A DNA stretch of 64,000 nt from Dulcicalothrix desertica PCC 7102 (GTDB lineage: Bacteria; Cyanobacteriota; Cyanobacteriia; Cyanobacteriales; Nostocaceae). The notes below the pieces were generated by a model. That model did not search any database, was not told the DNA's origin, and worked only from the letters and a program-made list of their open reading frames with translations. Position 1 is the stretch's first letter. The number at the start of each line of letters is the position of its first letter. This document shows, piece by piece, positions 41,566 through 51,876 of the stretch. The stretch spans positions 188,001 to 252,000 of the forward strand of contig NZ_RSCL01000015.1 in assembly GCF_003991905.1 (NCBI RefSeq), written 5' to 3'. Made by a program: the position numbers and the translations under genes.

Positions 41566-44205
41566 TCAATTGCATGATCCTTGATTCTTAGGAATTTGAA
41601 CAGTGGTAGGAGCCTTTGCGATTAATTCGATTTCATCATCAACATTTTTAATCCATGCTTGTGACTCAATTAATTCTTGATTGTTAATGGTCGATATTTG
41701 CTTTTCTGTCACCGACTGAGTGCGTCTACTATTTTTATTAGGAAAAATACGCAAATCTTGCCATAGTACTTGACCTTGAATTCGAGTGGTGGGATTTTCA
41801 GGTAAGCCTTGGCGCCCAACAATAGTAAAACTGTTGGTCTTATCACCTCTACAACCATCAACTATTTGCTGTGAGGAATCATTAAATGTAGATTCCGGTA
41901 TCCATAATCCTTGTTGAGAAAAATCTGTATCAGAGATATTGATTTGCACAATTCCATTAAATTTTACACCAGCTTCCGAAGATGCTGTGATGTCACTTTC
42001 TTGTGTCAATGAGGGGCGAAATTTTGTCCCAAAGATAGCTTTAGCATTAACTACAACTTGACCAGCAAAACTTTGTTGAGCGTTTGCAGTGATATCGCTA
42101 TTTTGTCGAGGTACGCCGATGAGAAAATCAGTATCGATGAAAATGTTACCTCCTATTCCATTGCCTCGTGCATTCGTAGTAATTTTACTACCCCGAAGCA
42201 TTTGAATTTTTTCAGATTGAAGATTAATGTTTCCTTTATCTCCCAATGTTTCTGTGGTGATAATACTTTTATTATCAAGCACAATAACGTTAGCTTGTAC
42301 ATTTATATTTCCAGATGTTCCTTGTCCTGGCGGAACATTTGGGTTAATGCTAGAAAAATTACTAGCGTTAATAGTTGCTCCATCTCGAATAATTAGCTTA
42401 TCTACAGCAATATTGATATCACCTCCCGCTCCAGTTCCAATGAGGTTGCTTGCAAATAATCCACTACGACCTTTTTCTGTAGTTCCAATTAGCCGAATCT
42501 CAGTAGCTCGAACGTTTAACTCCCCCCCATTTCCAGCGCCAAAGGTTCCAGTTGCTATTTGACCACCGTTCGCAACTTCTAAATTTCCTGTCTCAATGGT
42601 CAATCGTCCTCCATCACTGCTACCGTCTAACCCCTCAGTTGTCTCTATCAGACTTGGATTGAATTGATTAAAACCAGTTACATTTATTTCTGAAGCTCGG
42701 ATAGTTAACTCACCAGTTTTTCCAAAACCATCGTTACTAACTAATATCAATCCACCATCATTGACTCGCAATTTTCCAGTTTCTAGAATTAATTTGCCTG
42801 CATTACCTGTACCTCCAGGCAGAACACTAGCAAATAAACCGCTCGAATTTCCAGGACTAGAGCCATTGACATCAATCTCTACAGCTTTTACAATTACATT
42901 TCCAGCATTTCCCGAAGCCCCGAAACCAAAACTACTGGCAACTATTTGGGCGCCATCAGTGATTAACAAACGTCCGGTTTCTATGTTGATATTCCCTCCA
43001 TTTCCTGAAACTCCTGGGGCAACTGGCGCAAACAAACCACTTGTTCCCAAAGGAGTGGCGCCAATAAGTTCCACATTCTCAGCTTTAACTGTTAAAGTGC
43101 CTGCATTTCCTGAGCTAAATGTGCCACTTGATATTTGAGTACCATTCGCAACTAATAGGCGCCTGGTTTCAATCGTTAAATTGCCTCCATTTCCCGTAGC
43201 ACCCGGAGCAACATCAGTAAATACACCTCCATAAAAAGGATTATATGAAGCCTGTCCAATAACCTCTACTGATTCAGAACCTTTGACGGTTATAATTCCT
43301 GCGGCACCGTCATTAAAATTATTTGCAAGCATTGCCGAACCATCAATCAGGCTAATACGCTGACCTTGAATGTGAATTGCACCACCATTACCACTGGTAT
43401 CAATCGAAGCAGCTTGCGATAGTTTAATATCTTTAAAATTATTTATATTTTCATAGCTAAATGCCCATCCTGGATTGGTGCTTGTCAGCTTAACCGTTCC
43501 CTCTTGATTAACACTACCAACCTCTACTCGTCCTCCCGTTGCCGTGAGATTTCCTCCCTCTAGCAAAACATTACCACCAACTAGTGCTAAAGTTTGACCG
43601 GGCGCCACCGCAAGTCCCACAGGACGATTTTGCCTGTTAATCGCAAAAGTATCAAAATCAATACTAAGACTGTTCCCCACTCCCTGCACAACGATATCCC
43701 CTGCACTGTTGCCAAATTGTAAGCCAATAGGAACACTAACCTTTAGTAAGGGGGGAGCTTGAGGGTTTGTCGCACTAAAAAAATTACCCGAAGCAAACTG
43801 AATACTGTTGGCTGTAGTAGCGATAAAAGAACCACCAATATTAAGAGAAGCATTAGAACCAAAAATAATGCCTTGGGGATTGAGAAGAAATAAATTAGCA
43901 GTACCGTTATTCCGAATTAAACCATTAATCTGAGAGGCTGATAAACCAGTTACCCGACTAAATATGTTTTCAACCTGAAGGGGGTTATTGAAATAAGCTT
44001 CTGTTCCTGTGGGAATGGAAAATTTCTCAAAGCTGTGAAAAAGTAACTTGTTCTCAATGATTGTGCCACCTGTTATCTCGTTGACGCTCCCGTTCGTTTG
44101 GATGATGGAATTGCTAGGTAGAGTCGTATCGGGTATAATTTCGGCTTTGGCTAAAGAACCTAAATGATAACCGGAGACGAGGACAAACACTAGGAATTTA
44201 TTCAT
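41566..44205 (-). CDS. Two-partner-secretion (haemagglutinin-like) protein
   Basis: 879 residues with a short signal peptide. The TPS domain follows (about 22-270) with FLLNPQGIIFGSNASLNIGG near 107-126, the haemagglutination-activity signature recognised by TpsB outer-membrane pores. The rest is repeated beta-helix (RLLVANGTQISSGTFSSGNA, GNGGNINIETGRLLI repeated with variations) and a short non-repetitive C-terminus with one or two Cys pairs. It is probably secreted to the cell surface. No TpsB pore gene is in the window. It lies 44 bases downstream of the metalloprotease gene on the same strand. Confidence 0.9.
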   Translation of the reverse strand: MNKFLVFVLVSGYHLGSLAKAEIIPDTTLPSNSIIQTNGSVNEITGGTIIENKLLFHSFEKFSIPTGTEAYFNNPLQVENIFSRVTGLSASQINGLIRNNGTANLFLLNPQGIIFGSNASLNIGGSFIATTANSIQFASGNFFSATNPQAPPLLKVSVPIGLQFGNSAGDIVVQGVGNSLSIDFDTFAINRQNRPVGLAVAPGQTLALVGGNVLLEGGNLTATGGRVEVGSVNQEGTVKLTSTNPGWAFSYENINNFKDIKLSQAASIDTSGNGGAIHIQGQRISLIDGSAMLANNFNDGAAGIITVKGSESVEVIGQASYNPFYGGVFTDVAPGATGNGGNLTIETRRLLVANGTQISSGTFSSGNAGTLTVKAENVELIGATPLGTSGLFAPVAPGVSGNGGNINIETGRLLITDGAQIVASSFGFGASGNAGNVIVKAVEIDVNGSSPGNSSGLFASVLPGGTGNAGKLILETGKLRVNDGGLILVSNDGFGKTGELTIRASEINVTGFNQFNPSLIETTEGLDGSSDGGRLTIETGNLEVANGGQIATGTFGAGNGGELNVRATEIRLIGTTEKGRSGLFASNLIGTGAGGDINIAVDKLIIRDGATINASNFSSINPNVPPGQGTSGNINVQANVIVLDNKSIITTETLGDKGNINLQSEKIQMLRGSKITTNARGNGIGGNIFIDTDFLIGVPRQNSDITANAQQSFAGQVVVNAKAIFGTKFRPSLTQESDITASSEAGVKFNGIVQINISDTDFSQQGLWIPESTFNDSSQQIVDGCRGDKTNSFTIVGRQGLPENPTTRIQGQVLWQDLRIFPNKNSRRTQSVTEKQISTINNQELIESQAWIKNVDDEIELIAKAPTTVQIPKNQGSCN

Positions 44206-44249
44206 GGAAATGGAGTAATAATTATTATTGACATTATAAGTATTACCAC

Positions 44250-45671
44250 TTAATTTGATGAATTAATATTGTTTGACGGTTTTGGGCGTGACAGCTTTTT
44301 TCGAGAAACCAAACCCAGCCCAACAAGCCCCAACAAGCCAATAAATGACGATGGTTCTGGTGTTTTTGTCGCTTTACCCTGAGTATTTAAAGTTTGCCAG
44401 CTATAATTTTGCCAGAAACCTTCTTGGCGCCAACAGCCTGGGGTTCCACGGATACAAGTTACAGGACCCCACTCATAAATTTGGCTTTGATCAATCATCG
44501 TTGCTACGTCTTGGTCGCGATTTTGACTAAGAAGTTGAGCAGCTGCGATGGGGTTTGCATCAAGCCAAGCTACTGTTTTACCTATTCGCTGTGCTAGTCG
44601 CTCTTTAGCTTGACCATGTAAAGTCGTATAATTAATATTACCTTGTCCCAAATCCCAACCAATGGCATCCATCGCGCGTCTGTCAATAGTTGTGATACTT
44701 CGTCTCTGACCTACATTCAGTAATGGATCCATAATGCCTAATACATTACTTTCCTGTTTCCAGTGACTTGCTTGTTCACCATCACCACCTAAGCTAGTAT
44801 TTTCTCCTGTTGCGAAATAAGCTAAAGAAGTTTGACCACCATCAACAGAGAAATAAGGATTACCACCGATGGATAGGTCAAGCCAATTCTCAGAAACTCC
44901 TCCTGCTGCAACGCTCTGTTGCGAATAACGGAACATATCCAGTGGGGTAACGTTGTTTAAAGTACCTGTTAAGCTGGAATAAAAATCATCTATATTATTC
45001 TGGTTATATTGCGTCTTTTGGCTTAACCATCCTGGTCTATCAATTCCACTCACAAAGCCAAGAATATGACCAACTTCGTGAACTCCAACGCTCAAGAAAT
45101 CCAATTTGTTATTGGGAACGGTGTTATTCAGAAAATCGTAATTCCAACTCACAGGTAAGCTTGATAAGTTACTCATGAGTATATAACCATCAAGAGCATT
45201 GTTATTGCCATTCAACATTCCTAGTGCCTTTGCGTTGGCACGAGTCATATTCAGTTCTTCGTTATTATCGACTTTAAAACCATCGATATAAGCAGTAAAC
45301 TTGTCTACTTCATCTTGTAAGTTGTTAAAAATGCTGGTGTCATCAGCAGATGTGATGTCTGCTTGTAAATTATTTCGCCAGTTAGTATATGTTTGATTTG
45401 CTGCTATTCCAGGAAGCGCACCACCAATAACATTCGTTGGTAAGTCGTTTGTCATCTCGACGTAGATATTAACACTTGCATTATCCGATAAATGTGATGA
45501 CCAGATTCCACCAGCCATTTCAAAACCCACCATTTGCTCTAGTGTTGTTCCTTGTGCATAATTAAAGTTGAAGGTAAGAGCATTCGCTGAGGCACTACTT
45601 GCTATAACTCCTGTAAAAGCAAGAATAACTTTTAAATACAAACTATTAATGTTGAAACTAATATTTTTCAC
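44250..45671 (-). CDS. PEP-CTERM zinc metalloprotease (NF038122-like)
   Basis: 473 residues. Signal peptide (VILAFTGVIASSASANA), then a metzincin-like zinc site VGVHEVGHILGFVSGID with HExxH at 198-202. Towards the C-terminus is a PEP-CTERM sorting tag: TPEPSSFIGLLGLVGLGLVS followed by basic RKK. PEP-CTERM proteins are processed by an exosortase and linked to exopolysaccharide export, which fits the Wzz/BY-kinase gene upstream. The family name is from general resemblance. Substrate unknown. Co-oriented with the TPS gene, so joint expression is possible. Confidence 0.83.
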   Translation of the reverse strand: MKNISFNINSLYLKVILAFTGVIASSASANALTFNFNYAQGTTLEQMVGFEMAGGIWSSHLSDNASVNIYVEMTNDLPTNVIGGALPGIAANQTYTNWRNNLQADITSADDTSIFNNLQDEVDKFTAYIDGFKVDNNEELNMTRANAKALGMLNGNNNALDGYILMSNLSSLPVSWNYDFLNNTVPNNKLDFLSVGVHEVGHILGFVSGIDRPGWLSQKTQYNQNNIDDFYSSLTGTLNNVTPLDMFRYSQQSVAAGGVSENWLDLSIGGNPYFSVDGGQTSLAYFATGENTSLGGDGEQASHWKQESNVLGIMDPLLNVGQRRSITTIDRRAMDAIGWDLGQGNINYTTLHGQAKERLAQRIGKTVAWLDANPIAAAQLLSQNRDQDVATMIDQSQIYEWGPVTCIRGTPGCWRQEGFWQNYSWQTLNTQGKATKTPEPSSFIGLLGLVGLGLVSRKKLSRPKPSNNINSSN

Positions 45672-45995
45672 TTTATTGCCTGTATAAAATTATAATTTTT
45701 ATGCTGGAATATTCATAATATAATTTAATTTTGTTTAAAACTTATTTAATTTAGAAGAATTTTATTTAAATTAATTACTAATCTTTATTCGATAATTAGA
45801 CATTAACGTATAATTGTTTAAGTGAAAATACATACTTAAGCTGCTTTTATCATACTATTTTATGATTTGTGTCCAAATAAATTTTGGAGGTATCTACAAT
45901 TCAACCTAAAGATATATATGTAGCTTCAAAAATTAAAATACGATAAATTCAAGTTATTAACTTCCCCAAAAAAAATTCATCTAAACCCGAACAAT
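45672..45995. other. AT-rich intergenic region, no gene seen
   Basis: Very AT-rich DNA between divergent genes; it should hold the promoters of the metalloprotease and of the small gene at 45996. No repeat family or RNA gene is recognised. Confidence 0.4.
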
Positions 45996-46337
45996 ATGCT
46001 TGGACGGTTGATGATGGCATTGCTTTTAGCCATCATACTTTGGAGTGGTTTATTCGCTAAAACCGCTTCATCACAGCTTATCGAATCTCGCTTAAATAAC
46101 CTACAAGCCGATTTTAATCGCTTGGAGTCTCGTTTAGCTAATCTTGAAGCCCAAACAAATCGTACACTACCTTCACCAGGAGGACGTACTTCACCAACCT
46201 TACCAGCACCCGCGCGTCGAACAACAACGCAGTCACAGCGTGACCAAATGTTTGATAGGTTAGCAACTTTAGTAGTTGAACTCAAACAGCAGGTAAGTAA
46301 CTTAGAGCAGCGTGTCAAAAAGTTAGAAGCACGTTGA
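45996..46337 (+). CDS. Small exported coiled-coil protein
   Basis: 113 residues. Signal peptide or anchor (LGRLMMALLLAIILWSGLFA followed by TASSQ), coiled coil (ESRLNNLQADFNRLESRLAN), a Pro/Thr-rich linker and a second coiled coil at the C-terminus (VELKQQVSNLEQRVKKLEAR). Likely periplasmic or membrane-anchored. No domain is recognised. The next gene starts 81 bases downstream on the same strand. Confidence 0.65.
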   Translation: MLGRLMMALLLAIILWSGLFAKTASSQLIESRLNNLQADFNRLESRLANLEAQTNRTLPSPGGRTSPTLPAPARRTTTQSQRDQMFDRLATLVVELKQQVSNLEQRVKKLEAR

Positions 46338-46418
46338 TACTATGTAGCAACTACCCGGCAGTATTGAAAATCAAACTTTATACTTGAAATAGAGTTAATT
46401 TTAACAGGAGACCAAAAA

Positions 46419-47669
46419 ATGGCTCCCAATCCTTCGATAATGCGGGCTGTTGAACAATTAGGGTACCGTGTCACCGTTGGTGATGTGGCAACCCAAGTTG
46501 GTTTAAACGTTGGACAAGCCAATCAAGGTTTGTTAGCTCTTGCATCCGATGCTGGAGGTCACTTACAAGTTGCTGATACTGGTGATATTGTATTTTTATT
46601 TCCTAAAAACTTCCGTGATATCCTACGCGACAAGTATTTTAAGCTTAAGTTGCAGGAATGGTGGAATAAAGTTTGGAGTATTTTATTTTACATAATTAGA
46701 ATTTCTTTCGGTATTTTTCTGGTTGCTTCGATTGCTTTAATAACTATTGCTATATTTTTGATAATTACTGCCATGTCTAACCGTGATGATGGTGGTAATA
46801 GTGGTGGTGATTGGGGTTCTAGTGGAGGAAGTTTCTTTTACTTCCCTAATTTTTGGTGGTTTCTTAGCCCTAATTACGATAGTCATTATCGGGAGCGGCG
46901 CCGTGAGAAACGTGAGCTAAATTTCTTCGAGGCTGTTTTCTCGTTCTTATTCGGTGATGGTAATCCGAATGCGAATTTAGAGGAACGTCGCTGGCAGGAA
47001 ATTGCTACAGTTATAAGTGAAAATCGCGGCGCCGTTGTGGCAGAGCAAATATCACCATATTTAGATAATATCGGCGAAAAGTACCAGCAAGAATACGAAG
47101 ATTACATGCTTCCAACGTTGACACGGTTCAACGGTCAACCTCAAGTTAGTCCCTCTGGAGAAATTGTTTATTACTTTCCTGAGTTACAAGTAAGTGCAGT
47201 TAAAAAACGGCGCCATGCTATAGCATCTTACCTTGAAGAGTTGAAATGGAAGTTTAGCGCCGCAACTTCTGGACAAATTATGCTGAGTGCTGGTTTGGGT
47301 ATTGCTAACTTTGTAGGCGCCTTAATTCTTGGTAGTTTACTACGTGGTGGTGTAGTTGCCGCCAAGTTAGGTGGACTTGTCGGATTTGTTCAAGGTATTT
47401 ACTGGTTGCTTCTAGCTTACGGTACCGGATTTTTAGTTATACCGCTAATTCGGTATTTTTGGATTCAGTGGCGTAATACTAAAATCACTGAAAGAAACTC
47501 CGAACGAATTTCTCGTGCCAAATTGCTATCTAGCATTAGCCAAGAGTTACAAAATAAAATCAACTTTGCACAACAGTTTGCCGCTAACAAGTTTATCGGT
47601 AACGAAAATCTAGCTTATTCCACAGAAACCGATTTACTTGACCAAGAAGTTAAACGTTTGGAAGAGTAA
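46419..47669 (+). CDS. At5g03900-like membrane protein
   Basis: 416 residues. An N-terminal winged-helix-like repeat (RAVEQLGYRVTVGDVATQVG) leads to a membrane helix pair (about 85-115), a Gly/Ser-rich linker (GGNSGGDWGSSGGS), an aromatic segment (FYFPNFWWFLSPNY), a second winged-helix-like unit and two further membrane helices near residues 288-345. The protein resembles the chloroplast protein At5g03900 of plants, which suggests a cyanobacterial origin of that plant gene. The function is not established. AGGAG lies upstream of the ATG. Confidence 0.65.
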   Translation: MAPNPSIMRAVEQLGYRVTVGDVATQVGLNVGQANQGLLALASDAGGHLQVADTGDIVFLFPKNFRDILRDKYFKLKLQEWWNKVWSILFYIIRISFGIFLVASIALITIAIFLIITAMSNRDDGGNSGGDWGSSGGSFFYFPNFWWFLSPNYDSHYRERRREKRELNFFEAVFSFLFGDGNPNANLEERRWQEIATVISENRGAVVAEQISPYLDNIGEKYQQEYEDYMLPTLTRFNGQPQVSPSGEIVYYFPELQVSAVKKRRHAIASYLEELKWKFSAATSGQIMLSAGLGIANFVGALILGSLLRGGVVAAKLGGLVGFVQGIYWLLLAYGTGFLVIPLIRYFWIQWRNTKITERNSERISRAKLLSSISQELQNKINFAQQFAANKFIGNENLAYSTETDLLDQEVKRLEE

Positions 47670-47670
47670 A

Positions 47671-47942
47671 AAGTGCTGAGTGCTGAGTTAGGAGTTAGGA
47701 GTTAGGACTTTACATGATTAATTAATAATCTTGTGGGTAATAATCTTGTGGGGTGGGCATCCTTGCCCGCCTTCTTTCAATGAACGGGCAGGATGCCCGT
47801 TCCACAAAAAGATATTGGAGATTTTTTTATTTGGAAGTCCCTAAGTAACAATCAGGAGTTAGGAATTACTACTTTGCACTCAGAACTTAGAACTCAGCAC
47901 TCAGCACTCAGCACTCAGCACTCAAAACTCAGCACTTAGCAC
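47671..47942. repeat. Facing STRR heptamer arrays with GGGCATCC repeat between
   Basis: GTGCTGA and GTTAGGA heptamers run forward at 47671-47709, and their inverse (ACTCAGC, ACTTAGC) runs at 47876-47942. Between them, facing copies of GGGCATCCTTGCCCGCC lie near 47756 and 47787. It separates two convergent genes and may form a long stem acting as a terminator. Confidence 0.8.
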
Positions 47943-47948
47943 TATTTC

Positions 47949-49097
47949 CTATCTTGCTTTTATAGGTGAGAGTGCTACACCTCGGAAGTAATAAGCTAAT
48001 ATTTGCAAGTGATTTGCACGTTGTAATGCTAAGTTGTAGGCGCCCCATTGACTCAAGCCTACACCGTGCCCGAAACCTCGACCCTGAAGTAAAAAGCTAC
48101 CACCAGGCGCATTAGCAACTGTAAAGCGGGTACTTCTGAGTTTGAGCGCTGTCCGTACATCTTCACCACGTAATACTTTGGTACCCTTATCACCGACAAT
48201 ACGTAGCGACCTAACGCTACCAAAGGACGATACTGTTTCTATTGCCATTTGCTTGGCTTTACCAATTTCAGGAAAACGTTGACCAATTTCTGCTGCTGTA
48301 AAAGTTCGTTGCCAACTGCACTCAGGAATATTTTGGTCAAAGTCTGGTACTGCCCGCAGGTAAGGTTCTTTTCTTCCCCAAACATCTTCGACATTCTCGG
48401 TATGTCCACCTGAACAAGCATGAAATACTGACTCAATTATTCGGTTGTTGTAAGTTAACACTTGACCCGCTGTTTTATCGACTGCATCTAGTGTACTAGG
48501 AGATTCGCTTACTATTCCTTTGTATATTTGCCACTTGTCTGGAGTGTCCCCTAAATCAAAAATTGGGTCATTGCGATTTTGCTCGCGTCTGTAAATAGCA
48601 TAAGTCCGTGCGGCAATAGCTTGTGCTTTAAGTGCTTCTTGGGGCCAACGTGCGTCCATTTCACCACCAATAACGCTGTAAAGATACTCTTCTAAATCGA
48701 TCCAATTAACCGCTGTTAAACCTTGACCAGTTGGAACTACTAAAGTTCTGCCTCGATACCACTTGTCACCAATAAAAACATACCCTTTTCCAGTTGGCTC
48801 AATCCAAAACAAACCTGAACGCCATTTATCTAACGCAACTCCACCTCCAGGTACAGGTTGAGCAAAGTATGCGCTGTTTGCTGGTAATTGTCCTAGCGTC
48901 CGACCACTACCATCCTTTACAACCGCAGTTGTAGAACTACCGACTCGGACTTGGTTAACGTTCTGCTCAATTGCGATACGCAAAATTACTGATGCTTGAG
49001 CAGGAGCGGCCATTGCTATAGATAACAAAATCCCAAACCACCAGTGACGGGCTTTAAACTGGGACAATAATGAAGCAAAGTTAACTTGGATTTTCAT
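47949..49097 (-). CDS. SpoIID/LytB domain protein
   Basis: 382 residues. Signal peptide (WWFGILLSIAMAAPAQAS), a beta-rich N-terminal part and a SpoIID domain (SVIGGEMDARWPQEALKAQA, RTYAIYRR, FHACSGGHTENVEDVWG, GRGFGHGVGLSQWGA). SpoIID-type proteins cut denuded glycan strands of peptidoglycan; in cyanobacteria the role is probably in wall remodelling or septal junctions. The catalytic Glu in GGEMD and the Cys/His block are present. Exported. Confidence 0.9.
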   Translation of the reverse strand: MKIQVNFASLLSQFKARHWWFGILLSIAMAAPAQASVILRIAIEQNVNQVRVGSSTTAVVKDGSGRTLGQLPANSAYFAQPVPGGGVALDKWRSGLFWIEPTGKGYVFIGDKWYRGRTLVVPTGQGLTAVNWIDLEEYLYSVIGGEMDARWPQEALKAQAIAARTYAIYRREQNRNDPIFDLGDTPDKWQIYKGIVSESPSTLDAVDKTAGQVLTYNNRIIESVFHACSGGHTENVEDVWGRKEPYLRAVPDFDQNIPECSWQRTFTAAEIGQRFPEIGKAKQMAIETVSSFGSVRSLRIVGDKGTKVLRGEDVRTALKLRSTRFTVANAPGGSFLLQGRGFGHGVGLSQWGAYNLALQRANHLQILAYYFRGVALSPIKAR

Positions 49098-49154
49098 GTT
49101 TATATAATAATATTTTTCCTACGCCTCTATACATATATATATTCCCTATTACAC

Positions 49155-49182
49155 GTAGAGACGTTACATGTAACGTCTCTAC
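49155..49182. repeat. GTAGAGACGTTACATG palindrome
   Basis: Perfect 28-base palindrome, the same as at 62705, located between the DHH gene and the SpoIID gene on the same strand. Confidence 0.9.
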
Positions 49183-49190
49183 AAAAAATG

Positions 49191-50462
49191 TTATTCAGAC
49201 TGAATTGGATTATCCTTTGGGTTTACTAGTCTCAACAACTTCTGCTTGATTTGCGAGTCGTAAACTTCCCATTTCATTCTGGCATAAGCGGAATTTTCGT
49301 TCCCTCCCGACAAAAAGCCCATTGGAATTTCAAATCCACCTGCACTGGTACGTCCACCACCAAAAAATCTACCGCTACTGTCTTGCCCAAATGCTTCTTT
49401 TATGAATTCGTCGGGGTCTAAAGTCAGTTTGCTTGTTCGTAACGAACCAATAACTACTTCGAGTTCTTCGTCTTCGTCGTGAACTATACCATACACCACA
49501 GCAGTATGGACATTCTCTTCTGTCACCAGAAAATCTGCTGCTTGCGGAATTGCGTCACGGTCGTCATAACGTAAATACCCAACTCCAGCTATCGAAAAGT
49601 TGTTTTGAACGATTCGATTTTTTAATGACCGCTCAATTACATCCATCACCCGTTTCGAGCGATTCGCTTGTAATACAGCGTTTAAAAGTTGAGCATCGTA
49701 AAACCTACTCAAATATGCTGCTGCCATAAAATCTTCCTCCTGCGCTTGCATCAACCGATTGGTATCAGAACGCAAGCCGTGCATTAAGGCAGTAGCACAT
49801 TTAACATGTTGACTAACGCTATTGTCAAGGGTTAGTAACCCTGTTTGTAAATACTGAGTAAAAATTGTTGCGGTTGCTCGTACCGAAGGACGTATATCTG
49901 TAAACTCTGACTTAAGTTCTCCTTGCAAACTGTGATGGTCGATAACTGCTACAAGCGGCAATTTTGCTTGGACAACTGCCGATAATAACTGTGAGGTGGT
50001 TCCTTGGTTATCGATTAGTACAAAGCCATGATAAAGTGATAAATCTTTTGTTTTTAGCGTTGGTGGAGTCCAACGTTGTGCTGGTAAACCCGTTAACTTG
50101 ACTAATGCGATGTTTTCTTGGTGACTTAACGTGCCCCCGTAAATTATTTCACACTTGATATCGTATTGCTGGGCTATTAACTGGTAAGTCCAAGCTGATG
50201 ACAACGCATCTGGGTCAGGAAAATCTTGCAATACTATTAAATGACGCTCGTGTCGGCGCCCCATTAACGTTTGCTGTAGTTCTTCTGATTTCTGGTACGC
50301 TAGGTAGTTATTGCGCTGCTGTCCGACAAAGCCACTTTCAGTGTTTGATCCATTAGTCGGTTGCCTTACCAGGGGTTCGATGTCTAGGTCTGTCTCTTCA
50401 GAATGTGAATCGTTTGTCAAGGTTAGACTCTCAAGCTGAGAAAGGGAAGAGTTTAGTTGCAT
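49191..50462 (-). CDS. DHH family phosphoesterase (NrnA-like)
   Basis: About 423 residues from ATG 50462. DHH motifs: DFPDPDALSSAW, YGGTLSHQEN, LIDNQGTTSQL, VAVIDHH, and a DHHA1 end GGGRTSAGGFEIP. The family degrades short oligoribonucleotides or 3'-phosphoadenosine 5'-phosphate with Mn2+. The frame runs further upstream to 50594, but that part has no conserved look and the start is not settled. Cytoplasmic. Confidence 0.85.
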   Translation of the reverse strand: MQLNSSLSQLESLTLTNDSHSEETDLDIEPLVRQPTNGSNTESGFVGQQRNNYLAYQKSEELQQTLMGRRHERHLIVLQDFPDPDALSSAWTYQLIAQQYDIKCEIIYGGTLSHQENIALVKLTGLPAQRWTPPTLKTKDLSLYHGFVLIDNQGTTSQLLSAVVQAKLPLVAVIDHHSLQGELKSEFTDIRPSVRATATIFTQYLQTGLLTLDNSVSQHVKCATALMHGLRSDTNRLMQAQEEDFMAAAYLSRFYDAQLLNAVLQANRSKRVMDVIERSLKNRIVQNNFSIAGVGYLRYDDRDAIPQAADFLVTEENVHTAVVYGIVHDEDEELEVVIGSLRTSKLTLDPDEFIKEAFGQDSSGRFFGGGRTSAGGFEIPMGFLSGGNENSAYARMKWEVYDSQIKQKLLRLVNPKDNPIQSE

Positions 50463-50934
50463 ATAAAATTTGTTTTTGATTGGGTGAGGCTCCTTATCTC
50501 TGTTAATAAAATAATTACCACCAGTGACACCGTCAGTCACTATGAATCGCCACACACTTATAATTTTCGCAAAAATTTCTAAGCTTGGCACCATCTATTA
50601 TGCCAGTCTTATACATCACTGCGCTTGAGTTAAATATACATTTAGACTGAACCTTTTTAGGCAATATCGCTCAACAGCAGTATATCTATCGCACCAAACC
50701 TAAGCACGATAACCCTTTAGTATATATTTTAGCCAATAAGTCAATCACAAGAGTGAACTAGGCGCCTCAAGAAGACGCGCCAAATATCGTCAAAATAAAA
50801 ATATTTCAACACAGCAGTTGCCTACGACGATTTTCTCTGCTAAACTCTAAAAGTTCGTCGCTCAACTCGCATTCTGTGCGAACGTTATCGATTGCTCTCC
50901 ACTACTTTACATTTCTTAACAAACTGTTGTAGTA
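50463..50934. other. Intergenic DNA, no gene seen
   Basis: Possibly part of an extended DHH N-terminus up to 50594. The rest has no supported frame and one GGCGCC at 50761. Confidence 0.35.
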
Positions 50935-51432
50935 TTAGAGACCGATTACATATTTCTGCCATTCCTTATGCGTTCCTGTTTTAAGGTGTTTGCTCACCTC
51001 AAAATAAAGACTGCTGTAAGGTCTTCTTGGCGTATGCCGTAAAGGCATATTAGCTTCTTGTGGTGTACGACTGCCTTTTCTAACATTGCAGCGAACACAG
51101 GCCGTTACAATGTTTTCCCAACTGTCTCCACCACCACGGGAGCGCGGAATAACGTGGTCTAACGTCAATTCATCTCCGGAATAACCGCAGTATTGACAGC
51201 AGTGACCATCGCGATGTAGTAAGTTCCGACGAGTAAGGGGAATTTCTTTGTAAGGTACGCGGACATAATGCCTCAACCGAATGACGGTAGGCAGTGGGAA
51301 GTCAGCGTAAAGAAATTTACCATTATGCTCAACCTGTTCCGCTTTGCCCTTGATAAGCAAGATAGCAGCACGGCGCCAGCTTGTAATGTTAAGCGGTTCG
51401 TAAGAGGCGTTTAATACTAAGACCTTCCCCAT
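50935..51432 (-). CDS. HNH endonuclease, conserved cyanobacterial type
   Basis: 165 residues. Start MGKVLVLNASYEPLNITSWR, then a central HNH module with CXXC pairs: CQYCGYSGDELTLDHVIPRS and ENIVTACVRCNVRKGSRTP. This short single-gene HNH protein is found across cyanobacteria as part of the core genome, so it is likely a housekeeping nuclease rather than a mobile element. Substrate unknown. Confidence 0.9.
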   Translation of the reverse strand: MGKVLVLNASYEPLNITSWRRAAILLIKGKAEQVEHNGKFLYADFPLPTVIRLRHYVRVPYKEIPLTRRNLLHRDGHCCQYCGYSGDELTLDHVIPRSRGGGDSWENIVTACVRCNVRKGSRTPQEANMPLRHTPRRPYSSLYFEVSKHLKTGTHKEWQKYVIGL

Positions 51433-51876
51433 TGATCAAAGCTCAAGGTATTAGTTTTACATATATTAACACAAATATAACCCAGTTTGCCAGAGTAGCA
51501 CAATTTATACATACGACAAGTGATTCTAAAAGCTGGAAAGACTGAGATAGATTTAAAGATTAAGATATTTTAGATACAACTCCAGTCTCATAGTGTTGAT
51601 TGCCTTTAGCTTCAACATTCGCATTCACACGGCTTTTTACGCAATTATCTATAAAAAGTTTATGTGATTTTTATTACATATATTGTCGTAAAAATATTTT
51701 TATATAGATTGAGGATTGTCACAGTTTGTTACAGTTATATACCGCTTTGCTCTTGCCCGAATTTAGTTTTGAGGGTTAAACTTCCAAATTATTCGGAGTT
51801 GCTGGGAGTGATTTGTATATTCAAGTAATATTCATTCAATGAAGGGTGACGTGATTGTGTGGTGTGTAGGAGTTAT
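51433..51876. other. Divergent promoter region, no gene seen
   Basis: AT-rich DNA between HNH and alr. AGGAG at 51866-51870 is the alr ribosome site. No repeat family found. Confidence 0.4.
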
